This document shows positions 16,534-24,509 of a DNA stretch of 64,000 nucleotides, in pieces. The stretch covers positions 1 to 64,000 of the forward strand of contig JUHI01000022.1 of the NCBI GenBank assembly GCA_000799755.1, in the 5' to 3' direction. Origin of the DNA: Martinezella tropici. Lineage in GTDB: Bacteria; Pseudomonadota; Alphaproteobacteria; Rhizobiales; Rhizobiaceae. Every line of letters starts with the position of its first letter. Position 1 is the first letter of the stretch. The position numbers and the translations under genes are program-made. The notes beneath the pieces are model-generated. The model had not been told where the DNA came from and ran no database searches. It saw nothing but the letters and a program-made list of their open reading frames with translations.

Positions 16534-17058
16534 TCAAATGCACTTGAAATAATCGAAGGGCTCCAGACAGTCGGTGCAGCGATAACTCGCCTTGCATGGC
16601 GTCGAACCGAACTGACTGATCTTTTCCGTCGCCGCCGATCCGCAGCGCGGACAGGCGATGGTGAGGTTGGAGCGGCCGGAAAGCCGGTCGATGCGTTTCA
16701 TCAAGACGCCGTCTGCAGCCGTGCCATCGATCGGCGGCGCAATACCATAGGCGCGCAGCTTCTCGCGTCCCTCGTCGCTGATCCAGTCCGTCGTCCAGGC
16801 GGGCGATAGCCGCCGCTCAAGGCGCACCCGGTCGAGACCTTTTTCAGACAGCGCCCGCTCGATCTCGAGGTTGATCACGGTCGTTGCGGGACAGCCCGAA
16901 TAGGTCGGCGTCACCGTGACGACAAGCGTATCCTCCTGCCAGCCGACATCGCGGATGATGCCGAGATCGGTCAGCGAGATCACCGGTATCTCCGGGTCCG
17001 GCACTTCCGACAGCCAGTGCCAGACCTCGTCGACCGAAGGATGAAGCGCGGTCGTCAT
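16534..17058 (-). CDS. paaD: PaaD, Fe-S assembly-type subunit of the epoxidase system
   Basis: A 174-residue protein with a MIP18/SufT-like (DUF59) N-terminal domain (DPEIPVISLTDLGI, then TPTYSGCPA with the conserved Cys) and a C-terminal zinc ribbon formed by CPRCG and CTDC. PaaD is required in vivo for an active epoxidase, probably for metal-centre assembly. AGGAGG precedes the ATG by five bases. Nine bases downstream of paaC. Confidence 0.93.
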   Translation of the reverse strand: MTTALHPSVDEVWHWLSEVPDPEIPVISLTDLGIIRDVGWQEDTLVVTVTPTYSGCPATTVINLEIERALSEKGLDRVRLERRLSPAWTTDWISDEGREKLRAYGIAPPIDGTAADGVLMKRIDRLSGRSNLTIACPRCGSAATEKISQFGSTPCKASYRCTDCLEPFDYFKCI

Positions 17059-17067
17059 CTCCGCCTC

Positions 17068-17850
17068 CTACCAGGTCGCGCCCGGATAGGCGCGCTGCAG
17101 GAATTGCAGTTCGGCCAGCATATAGCCGAGATGCTCGGTATGAACGCCGCGCCGGCCTCCCTTGTGCATATAGCCATCCGCCGGTCGCTTCAGTGTCGCC
17201 TCCACGAGCGCATCGGAAACGATCTCATCCCAGCCGGCCTTGAGGCTTTGCGGTTCCGGGATCACGCCGGCCTGCACCAGCGCCGCATCGAACGCATCGC
17301 CGACGAACATTTCGCCCGTGAAGGCCCAGAGTTCATCGAGCGCCTCCTGCATGCGGCGATGGCTTTCGGCCGTGCCGTCGCCAAGGCGGATGATCAGGTC
17401 GCGGCTGCGATCGAGATGATAGGAGACCTCCTTGAAGGCCTTTTCCGCGATCTCGGCGATCCGCCGATCAGTCGACCCCTTCAACGCCCTCAGCATCAGA
17501 TAATGCCAGGCATCAAAGAGGAACTGCCGCATCAGCGTCTTGCCGAAATCGCCGTTGGGGCGCTCGACCAGCAGGACATTGCGGAACTCGAAACCGTCTC
17601 GCAGATAGGCAAGATCATCGGCCGAGCGACCTCTGCCCTCCACCTCACCCGCCAGACCGAGCCAGAGCTGCGTCTGACCGATGAGGTCGAGCGCCGTGTT
17701 GGCAAGCGCGATATCTTCTTCCAGCGCCGGCCCGCGGCCGCACCATTCGGAGACGCGATGGCCGAGGACCAGCGTGTTGTCGCCGATGCTCAGGAGGAAT
17801 TCGAGGAGGACGGCCGGGTCGATCGCCGGCTCAAGGGCAGCGGCCGCCAT
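17068..17850 (-). CDS. paaC: Phenylacetyl-CoA epoxidase structural subunit PaaC
   Basis: A 260-residue ferritin-like protein, partner of PaaA in the epoxidase core. It has the PaaC pattern: helices with no complete E-x2-H diiron set, and the N-terminal LLSIGDNTLVLGHRVSEWCG segment. Start is the ATG in a TGATG overlap with the end of paaB; a GTG one codon earlier is also possible. Confidence 0.94.
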   Translation of the reverse strand: MAAAALEPAIDPAVLLEFLLSIGDNTLVLGHRVSEWCGRGPALEEDIALANTALDLIGQTQLWLGLAGEVEGRGRSADDLAYLRDGFEFRNVLLVERPNGDFGKTLMRQFLFDAWHYLMLRALKGSTDRRIAEIAEKAFKEVSYHLDRSRDLIIRLGDGTAESHRRMQEALDELWAFTGEMFVGDAFDAALVQAGVIPEPQSLKAGWDEIVSDALVEATLKRPADGYMHKGGRRGVHTEHLGYMLAELQFLQRAYPGATW

Positions 17851-18134
17851 CACATGTGCCCCACTTCATCCGGAATGTCGAAGAAGGTCGGGTGACGATA
17901 GACCTTCGAATTGGACGGGTCGAAGAGCGGACCTTTTTCGGAAGGCGCGCTGGCAGTGATCTCGCAAGACCGCACCACCCAGATGCTGACGCCCTCGTTG
18001 CGGCGCGTATAGACGTCGCGCGCATTGTTGATCGCCATCTCGGCATCGGGCGCATGCAGGCTGCCGACATGGCGATGGTTGAGACCGTGCTGACCACGGA
18101 TGAAGACTTCCCAAAGCGGCCATTCGCTGGACAT
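17850..18134 (-). CDS. paaB: Phenylacetyl-CoA epoxidase subunit PaaB
   Basis: A 94-residue small subunit with the typical WPLWEVFIR start and IWVVRS core. It bridges PaaAC heterodimers. AGGGAG lies 8 bases before the chosen ATG; a GTG three codons earlier is the alternative. Coupled to paaC by a stop/start overlap. Confidence 0.95.
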   Translation of the reverse strand: MSSEWPLWEVFIRGQHGLNHRHVGSLHAPDAEMAINNARDVYTRRNEGVSIWVVRSCEITASAPSEKGPLFDPSNSKVYRHPTFFDIPDEVGHM

Positions 18135-18164
18135 GTTTCTCACTCCCTGACTATTCGGGCCGTC

Positions 18165-19169
18165 TTATTCGGCGGCGATCTTTGCGGCGCCGCGACGCTC
18201 GGCCATCTTCTCGGCATGCGCCGTCAGGCCATCGCGGAACCAGGCGCCATCGGCCCAGGCCTGCTTGCGGGCATTCAGCCGCTCCGCATTGCAGGGGCCG
18301 TTGCCGGCGATCACGTTGAAGAATTCTTCCCAGTCCGGCTCGCCGAAATCATAGCCGCCCTTTTCCTCGTTCCACTTCAGCTCGGGATCGGGGACGGTCA
18401 GGCCGAGATATTCGGCCTGGGGCACGGTCTGGTCGACGAATTTCTGGCGCAGCTCGTCATTGGAATTCTGCTTGATCTTCCAGGCCATCGACTGAGCCGA
18501 ATGCACGGAGGCGTCGTCAGACGGACCGAACATCATCAGCGATGGCCACCACCAGCGGTTCAAGGCATCCTGCACCATGGCCTTCTGAGCCGGCGTGCCC
18601 TTCACCATCTTCATCAGGATATCGAAGCCCTGGCGCTGATGGAAGCTCTCTTCCTTGCAGATCCGGATCATCGCCCGCGAATAGGGGCCATAGGAACAGC
18701 GCTGCAGGGGAACTTGGTTCATGATGGCTGCGCCATCGACCAGCCAGCCGATCGCGCCGATATCGGCCCAGGTCAGCGTCGGGTAATTGAAGATCGAGGA
18801 GTACTTGGCCTTGCCGGAGTGCAGCTGCTCGTACATCTCGTCGCGGCTGATGCCGAGCGTCTCGGCGGCGCAGTAGAGATAGAGACCGTGGCCGGCTTCG
18901 TCCTGCACCTTGGCGAGCAGGATCGCCTTGCGCTCCAGGGTCGGGGCGCGGGTAATCCAGTTGCCCTCCGGAAGCTGGCCGACGATCTCGGAATGGGCGT
19001 GCTGGCTGATCTGGCGGATCAACGTCTTACGATAGCCTTCCGGCATCCACTCCTTCGGTTCGATCTTCTGGCCGGCATCGACGCGCTCCTGAAAGGCACG
19101 ATCTTGCGGGTCCATCTCGTCGAGGGAACGGATGCGGGCGCCGTCGGTTTTCACCATCTGTGCATACAT
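18165..19169 (-). CDS. paaA: Phenylacetyl-CoA epoxidase catalytic subunit PaaA
   Basis: A 334-residue diiron monooxygenase subunit. The metal ligands are visible as Glu61, Glu91-x2-His94 (DEAGH), Asp136 in the third helix and Glu174-x2-His177. With PaaC, PaaB and reductase PaaE it epoxidises the aromatic ring of phenylacetyl-CoA. GGAGGAAAG lies 5 bases before the chosen ATG (MYAQMVK). First gene of paaABCDE-X-paaZ-thioesterase-paaY, with a TetR-type palindrome and a second dyad upstream. Confidence 0.96.
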   Translation of the reverse strand: MYAQMVKTDGARIRSLDEMDPQDRAFQERVDAGQKIEPKEWMPEGYRKTLIRQISQHAHSEIVGQLPEGNWITRAPTLERKAILLAKVQDEAGHGLYLYCAAETLGISRDEMYEQLHSGKAKYSSIFNYPTLTWADIGAIGWLVDGAAIMNQVPLQRCSYGPYSRAMIRICKEESFHQRQGFDILMKMVKGTPAQKAMVQDALNRWWWPSLMMFGPSDDASVHSAQSMAWKIKQNSNDELRQKFVDQTVPQAEYLGLTVPDPELKWNEEKGGYDFGEPDWEEFFNVIAGNGPCNAERLNARKQAWADGAWFRDGLTAHAEKMAERRGAAKIAAE

Positions 19170-19330
19170 TGATCTTTCCTCCGTCTTCGCGCACCCGGCG
19201 CGCTCGAGAATAATCACAGGCCTGCGGGCAACTTGACGTCCTCAGCAAGACCAGAGCCTCACGGCGCCGCCAGTATAGGCCTGTTTCTCGTTCTCCTCCA
19301 CGAAACAGCGATCCGACAGCAAACGCATTA

Positions 19331-19346
19331 ACCGACCGATCGGTCA
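19331..19346. promoter_or_regulatory. PaaR/TetR-type operator candidate upstream of paaA
   Basis: ACCGACCGATCGGTCA contains the perfect 12-bp palindrome GACCGATCGGTC, 162-177 bases before the paaA start. It shares the GACCG-N2-CGGT layout with the site in the paaG promoter. Assignment to the TetR protein after paaK is inference. Confidence 0.65.
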
Positions 19347-19363
19347 TTGTATTAGCATGCGAT

Positions 19364-19404
19364 ATGTCACATCACAAATGAATTTTTTGAGTTTTCTGTG
19401 ACAT
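19364..19404. promoter_or_regulatory. Inverted repeat upstream of paaA promoter
   Basis: ATGTCACA and TGTGACAT form a perfect 8-bp inverted repeat separated by 25 bases of AT-rich sequence. It lies on the upstream side of the TetR-type site with respect to paaA, between paaA and paaX. It could be a second operator (PaaX) or an activator site. The arm sequence recalls CRP/FNR half sites, but the spacing does not fit a single CRP site. Confidence 0.4.
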
Positions 19405-19468
19405 TTGACGCCTTAGGGCTGCGATACGAGAAGAACTCGCGTGCTATGTGGCTGAACGAATTGATCTT

Positions 19469-20377
19469 TTAGAGAGACTTGAGGCGATCGAGCCGGTTTT
19501 GGCTCGCCGGTGTCGCTTCTTTCAGCTTGCCGGTCTCGTTGACGAAATGGCGGCCGACATAGGCATCGGCCTTCTTCGACAATATTTGATAGAGATCGGC
19601 AAACAGGCGTCGCGCGCCCTCGCCCGGCCAGTTGGCGGGAAGGGCCGATTTCGGCAGATGCGGTTCGCGCAGCATGATCAGGCGATACTGATGGACAAGC
19701 AGCAGCCGTGCGATCAGGCAATCGAATGGTGACAAAGCCGCACAATCGCCGACGCGCTGCGAAAACGCCCCGAAACGAGCGATAAATTCGCTATAGGCTT
19801 CCGCAAAACGCTCGAGGTTCCAGGCCTCCTCCGCAAACTCCTTCAGAGCCCCGTTCTCGGTCGCAAGTTGCGCGTCGAAGACCACGACTCGGCCGGGCAA
19901 GGGCGGCGCAGGATGCGTTCCCATGGCAAGACGCGGGCTGAGTCTCGCAAAGCCATCCCGTTCGAGCCCCTGCATGATCTCCTCTGGCGCGGGTCCGTTG
20001 ATCAGCACGAACTGCCAGCGGACAGCAGGCTCCGGGCCATAGAAGAGGCTGGCGGCTTCGGCAAATTCCGCCTGGGCGGCGTCCGTCAGCCTGTAATAGC
20101 TGCGGCGCCCTTCCCGCTCTCCCGCGAGCTGACCGGCTGCAACCAGTCGCGAGACTGCAGTGCGCACCAGTGTTTCAGTGATGCCGACGCGCTTGCATGT
20201 CTCGATGAGATTGCCGATCCAGACGACGCTTCCGCGCGGCTCGACGACATCCCCGTAAATCGTGACAATGAAACTCGCGGCCTTGATGGGCAGGTCGATC
20301 AGGAGCGCCGCGACCGTTTCGCCCAAATCCTCTGCGAGTTTGACGTTATCGGCCGACAATCCAACCCTGCTCCGCAT
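19469..20377 (-). CDS. paaX: PaaX-family transcriptional repressor
   Basis: A 302-residue PaaX-type regulator (E. coli 316): N-terminal winged-helix in which IKAASFIVTIYGD and GITETLVRTAVSRLVAAG are recognisable, a middle domain with the family's AVRWQFV strand, and a C-terminal domain. In E. coli PaaX represses paa genes until phenylacetyl-CoA accumulates. The first ATG was taken; a TTG two codons earlier is possible and neither has a good Shine-Dalgarno. It lies upstream of paaA on the same strand with its own promoter interval, making this a two-repressor locus together with the TetR gene. Confidence 0.92.
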   Translation of the reverse strand: MRSRVGLSADNVKLAEDLGETVAALLIDLPIKAASFIVTIYGDVVEPRGSVVWIGNLIETCKRVGITETLVRTAVSRLVAAGQLAGEREGRRSYYRLTDAAQAEFAEAASLFYGPEPAVRWQFVLINGPAPEEIMQGLERDGFARLSPRLAMGTHPAPPLPGRVVVFDAQLATENGALKEFAEEAWNLERFAEAYSEFIARFGAFSQRVGDCAALSPFDCLIARLLLVHQYRLIMLREPHLPKSALPANWPGEGARRLFADLYQILSKKADAYVGRHFVNETGKLKEATPASQNRLDRLKSL

Positions 20378-20444
20378 CTGCAATCGATAGGGTTTATTAG
20401 CGCGAGAAGTGCATGGTGTTCAAGGCAAGCACGGTTCGCGGCTG

Positions 20445-20924
20445 TCATCGCGTGACATTGGTCGGCAAGGCAGTGGTGTACTTGACGCATTTCAGCGAGA
20501 AGTGCGACGACGAGCTCAACACCGCTTCATGCGTCAAGATACCCCGCATCAACAGCCCCTCATACTCTCGGACATCGGCGACAACCGCCCGGATGAGATA
20601 ATCCCACTCTCCCGACATGGAATAGCATTCGAGAACCTCGCGATAGCTTGCGATGAACTGCTCGAAATCGCGGCGCGTTGCCGGATCGTGGGTCTTCATC
20701 TTGACCTGACAGAAGACGTTGAGACCCTTGCCGATCTTGTCTGGATCGACGAGGCGAACCGTCCTGCCCAGCACACCGGCGCCTTCCAGCGCCTTGATCC
20801 TTCGCCAGCAGGAGGCGGGCGACGCACCGACCTTTTCGGCGAGCGACGCCTGACTGATATCGCCCTCCTCCTGCAATACCCGCAGGATCGCTCTGTCGAC
20901 GTGATCGAGATTGAAGTCTTCCAT
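20445..20924 (-). CDS. Lrp/AsnC-family transcriptional regulator
   Basis: A 159-residue protein with N-terminal HTH (DRAILRVLQEEGDISQASLAEKV, ASCWRRIKALEGAGV) and C-terminal RAM ligand-binding domain ending near SSSSHFSLK. Lrp-type proteins sense amino acids or related acids. It is divergent from the fused E1 gene, with a 15-bp dyad in the 119-base gap, so it probably controls the dehydrogenase/aminotransferase operon, as BkdR does for branched-chain oxoacid dehydrogenase genes. Confidence 0.9.
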   Translation of the reverse strand: MEDFNLDHVDRAILRVLQEEGDISQASLAEKVGASPASCWRRIKALEGAGVLGRTVRLVDPDKIGKGLNVFCQVKMKTHDPATRRDFEQFIASYREVLECYSMSGEWDYLIRAVVADVREYEGLLMRGILTHEAVLSSSSHFSLKCVKYTTALPTNVTR

Positions 20925-21002
20925 TCAAAAAGCCGCCATATATGAAATAAACACCTCAAATACTAACGCGAAAACCGCGAAATTGAAAGGAATAGCGCGA
21001 GC

Positions 21003-21017
21003 ATTCTGAATTAGAAT
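21003..21017. promoter_or_regulatory. Lrp-type operator candidate
   Basis: ATTCTGAATTAGAAT is a 15-bp dyad (arms ATTCT/AGAAT) 27 bases before the E1 start codon, in the divergent promoter shared with the Lrp/AsnC gene. Size and AT-rich centre fit Lrp-type sites. Binding is inference. Confidence 0.4.
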
Positions 21018-21043
21018 CACGGTGCCATATGGAGGAGAATCAC

Positions 21044-23122
21044 ATGGCCCAGCTAGCCTTCAGGAACCATGAGCGCAATGCGCCCGACGATCGCATCGAC
21101 TGGCGCAGAGTGGCGTATCTCGTCCACCTTTCACGAGCCCTCGACGAGATGGAAGAAAAGCGCCTCGTTCCGGAAAAGAAGGTTCTCTATCAATTTTCCG
21201 CCCGCGGCCACGATATGGCGCAGGTCCTCCTCGGAACCCAGTTGACAAGCCTGCACGACGCCACCTGCGGCTATTATCGCTCACGGCCACTTCTGCTTTC
21301 GCTGGGTGTCGATCCGGCCGACGCTCTCGGCTCCGCCATGGGCCGTGCAGGCGGCTATTCCGACGGCCGGGACATCGGCGTCGTCTTCAACTATCCGAAC
21401 CACTCGGGCGCTTCCGCCTTGCCGATGTGCGGCGGCGTCGGCGCACAATATACGCCGACGGCCGGGTGGGCACAGGCGATGAAATATTATGCGACCACGC
21501 TTGGACGCAAGGAATATGCCCGGGACATCGGCGTCGTGCTTGGCGGCGATGGCTCCGTTGCCTCGAACGGCTTCTGGGCCGCACTTACAGCGGCGACGAC
21601 GCAGCAATTGCCGATGCTATTCTACATCGAGGACAACGGCTTTGGCATTTCAGTTCCCTCGACAGCGCAGACCCCCGGCGGAAACATTGCGGCAAACCTC
21701 GCCAGCTGGAAGAACCTGGCAATATTCGATGGCGACGGCTGCGATCCGGCCGAGGCAGCTCATCTGATCCAGGAGGCGGTTTCCTTCGTCCGCGAAGAGC
21801 GCAAGCCCGCCTTGCTGCGATTGACTGTTCCACGCCTGGAGGGTCACAGTTTCCAGGATACGCAGACCTATAAGAGCGAGGAGACGGTGAAGCGTGAGTG
21901 GGAGCGCGATCCCCTGCCGCGCCTGAAGGAATTCCTCGTTCCCGCCGTCATGACGATGGAGGAATGGAACGCCTGCGAAAGCCAAGCGCACGAGATGGCC
22001 GAAAACGCCCGCTCAGCCGCCGAAGGCAGGCCCGTCGCCGATCCCTCATCCGTGACGCGCCATGTGTTCTTCGATGGCGACATGCAGGTAATGGGCGGCC
22101 AGCATCCCGGCGGATATGTGCCTCCGGCAGCGACCGACGAAGCCGAGACCGCAGGTCCGCGTATCAACATGGTCACCGCCATCCGCCGAACGCTCGAACA
22201 CGAGATGTCGGTCAACGAGCGCGTCGTCATGTTCGGCGAAGATATCGGCCCGAAGGGCGGCGTGCATGCTGTTACCCTCGGTCTGCAGGAGAAATTCGGC
22301 GCCGAGCGGATTTTCGATACTTCGTTGTCCGAAGAGAGCATCATCGGCCGAGCGGTCGGCATGGCGCTGGCCGGGCTCGTCCCCGTTCCCGAAATCCAGT
22401 TCCGGAAATATGCGGAGCCTGCCACCGAACAATTGAACGACTGCGGGACCATCCGCTGGCGCACCAATAATCGCTTCGCCGCTCCAATCGTCGTGCGCAT
22501 GCCCGGCGGCTTTTTCAAGTGCGGCGATCCCTGGCATAGCCAGACAAACGAAGTGGCTTTCATTCACCAGCCCGGCTGGAAAGTCGCCGTTCCCTCCAAT
22601 GCGGAGGATGCCGTCGGACTGCTGCGCACCTCGATGCGCGGCAATGATCCTGTCATCTTCTTCGAGCACCGGGCGATGCTCGATCATGCCTGGGCGCGCC
22701 GCCCCTATCCCGGCGACAATTTCGCACTTCCCTTCGGCAAGGCTAAGCTGACGCGGACCGGAAGCGACATCACCATCGTCACCTGGGGCGCCATGGTGCA
22801 TCGCTGCGAGGAAGCCGCCGAAGGCATCTCCGCCGACGTCATCGATCTTCGCACCCTGATGCCCTGGGATCACGAGGCCGTGCTTGCATCGGTCGCCAAG
22901 ACGCATCGCTGCCTCATCGTCCACGAAGATCTCGAAGCTGCCGGTTTCGGCGCCGAGATTGCCGCTGTCATTGCAGACAAGGCATTCACGGATCTCGATG
23001 CGCCGGTCTCCCGCCTGACCATGCCCGATATTCCAAGCCCGCATAATCCCGTGCTTCTCGACTGGGCCGTACCGTCGACGGAACGGATCGCCAAGCGTAT
23101 CGCCGAAATCCTGGAGTTCTGA
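21044..23122 (+). CDS. Fused alpha-beta E1 component of a 2-oxoacid dehydrogenase complex
   Basis: A 692-residue thiamine-diphosphate decarboxylase in which the E1 alpha (about 1-340) and E1 beta (about 380-692) chains, usually separate, are one polypeptide. The TPP motif starts at GGDGS (167-171) and ends at Asn198 (EDNGFGIS). The beta part has EDIGPKGGVHAVT and the C-terminal VHEDLEAAGFGAEI. GGAGGAGAA precedes the chosen ATG; an ATG five codons earlier is less likely. An E2 gene follows after two bases; no E3 (lipoamide dehydrogenase) is present. Family homologues act on branched-chain or aryl 2-oxoacids. The aminotransferase neighbour and nearby paa genes favour phenylpyruvate or a related acid, which is inference. 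Confidence 0.88.
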   Translation: MAQLAFRNHERNAPDDRIDWRRVAYLVHLSRALDEMEEKRLVPEKKVLYQFSARGHDMAQVLLGTQLTSLHDATCGYYRSRPLLLSLGVDPADALGSAMGRAGGYSDGRDIGVVFNYPNHSGASALPMCGGVGAQYTPTAGWAQAMKYYATTLGRKEYARDIGVVLGGDGSVASNGFWAALTAATTQQLPMLFYIEDNGFGISVPSTAQTPGGNIAANLASWKNLAIFDGDGCDPAEAAHLIQEAVSFVREERKPALLRLTVPRLEGHSFQDTQTYKSEETVKREWERDPLPRLKEFLVPAVMTMEEWNACESQAHEMAENARSAAEGRPVADPSSVTRHVFFDGDMQVMGGQHPGGYVPPAATDEAETAGPRINMVTAIRRTLEHEMSVNERVVMFGEDIGPKGGVHAVTLGLQEKFGAERIFDTSLSEESIIGRAVGMALAGLVPVPEIQFRKYAEPATEQLNDCGTIRWRTNNRFAAPIVVRMPGGFFKCGDPWHSQTNEVAFIHQPGWKVAVPSNAEDAVGLLRTSMRGNDPVIFFEHRAMLDHAWARRPYPGDNFALPFGKAKLTRTGSDITIVTWGAMVHRCEEAAEGISADVIDLRTLMPWDHEAVLASVAKTHRCLIVHEDLEAAGFGAEIAAVIADKAFTDLDAPVSRLTMPDIPSPHNPVLLDWAVPSTERIAKRIAEILEF

Positions 23123-23124
23123 GG

Positions 23125-24342
23125 ATGACCGATATCATCGAGATCACGGCTCCGATCGAGCAGGAAGGCACGAAGGCCGTCGTTCGGAACTGGTTGAAGC
23201 AGATCGGCGACCGCGTTCGCGAGGGCGACGCGCTTGTCGAACTGGAAACCGACAAAGTGACGCAGGAAATTGCGGCCCCGTGCGACGGCGTCCTGAGCGA
23301 AATCTCGATGTCGGATGGCGATGACGCCGAACCTGGAGCGGTCCTCGGGCGAATGAGGGTGGGTGCAAGCGACGCTCGGACGGAAACATCCGCGGTTCTC
23401 CCGCAGGCACAGTCCGCCTCTTCGACAACAACTGCCTCCACATCCACCTACTATTCACCGGCCGTTCGCAAGGCCGCCGAGGAACATGGGATCGATCCGG
23501 CCAGCCTGAAGGGCAGCGGCAAGGGCGGCCGGGTTACGCGCGCCGATATGGATCACGCGCTGGAAGCCGGCAGGCCCAGCCCATCCGCTCCCCTGTCGCC
23601 GCCGATGGTGGCCGAACAGCCTTTTCCTACAGTGCAGACTGGCAGCAAATCCCGCACCGTGCCGCATTCCGCCATGCGGCTTTCCATCGCAAGGCACATG
23701 GCCCTATCCCTGACGACAGCGCCACAAGTCACCGCGGTCTTCGAGGCGGATTTCACGGCGATCATGCGCCATCGTGAACGCCATAAGGATCGCCTCAAGG
23801 CCGAAGGCGTGAACCTGTCCTACACCGCCTACTTCGTGGCCGCGTCCGTTGCGGCAATGAAGCTGGTGCCCGAGGTCAACAGCCAGTGGCACGACGACGG
23901 CCTCGAGATATTCGAAGACATCAACATCGGTATCGGCATCGCCTTGGGCGACAAGGGCCTCGTCGCCCCGGTAATGCCGCAGGCGCAGACACTTTCGCTG
24001 GAGACCATTGCTGCCCGCCTTCAGGACCTGACGACCAGGGCGCGATCCAATGCAATCAAGGCCGATGAACTCAAGGGCGGAACATTCACGATCTCCAATC
24101 ACGGCGTATCCGGTTCATTGCTCGCATCTCCCATCATCATCAACCAGCCGCAATCGGCCATTCTCGGCATCGGCAAGCTGGAGAAGCGTGTCGTGGTGCG
24201 GGAGGTCGATGGAACCGATACGATCCAGATCCGCCCGATGGCTTACGTTTCCCTGACGATCGACCATCGCTCGCTAGACGGCCATCAGACGAATACCTGG
24301 CTGAACGAGTTCGTGCGCGTGCTGCAGAGCTGGCCCGAATGA
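23125..24342 (+). CDS. Dihydrolipoamide acyltransferase (E2) of the 2-oxoacid dehydrogenase complex
   Basis: A 405-residue E2 with one lipoyl domain (Lys44 in ETDKVTQ), a Pro/Ala/Ser-rich linker, a peripheral-subunit-binding domain (about 112-145, YSPAVRKAAEE to GGRVTRADM) and a catalytic acyltransferase domain ending in DHRSLDG with His381 and Asp385. It transfers the acyl group formed by E1 to CoA. Two bases separate it from the E1 stop codon. The complex must borrow E3 from elsewhere. Confidence 0.93.
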   Translation: MTDIIEITAPIEQEGTKAVVRNWLKQIGDRVREGDALVELETDKVTQEIAAPCDGVLSEISMSDGDDAEPGAVLGRMRVGASDARTETSAVLPQAQSASSTTTASTSTYYSPAVRKAAEEHGIDPASLKGSGKGGRVTRADMDHALEAGRPSPSAPLSPPMVAEQPFPTVQTGSKSRTVPHSAMRLSIARHMALSLTTAPQVTAVFEADFTAIMRHRERHKDRLKAEGVNLSYTAYFVAASVAAMKLVPEVNSQWHDDGLEIFEDINIGIGIALGDKGLVAPVMPQAQTLSLETIAARLQDLTTRARSNAIKADELKGGTFTISNHGVSGSLLASPIIINQPQSAILGIGKLEKRVVVREVDGTDTIQIRPMAYVSLTIDHRSLDGHQTNTWLNEFVRVLQSWPE

Positions 24343-24509
24343 ATGCGCAGCTGTCGGCATCGCGACTGTGCCGGTCCTTGTCATGCGCCTTCACGCGCAA
24401 CAGGGCGGTCAGGAAGGCATGTTCGGGATCGGCGAGAGGCTCAGCTCCCGTTTGACCATTGGAAGACATGCATGGCGGCTCGCGTGAGCGGAGCGCAAGG
24501 GAGGAACAA

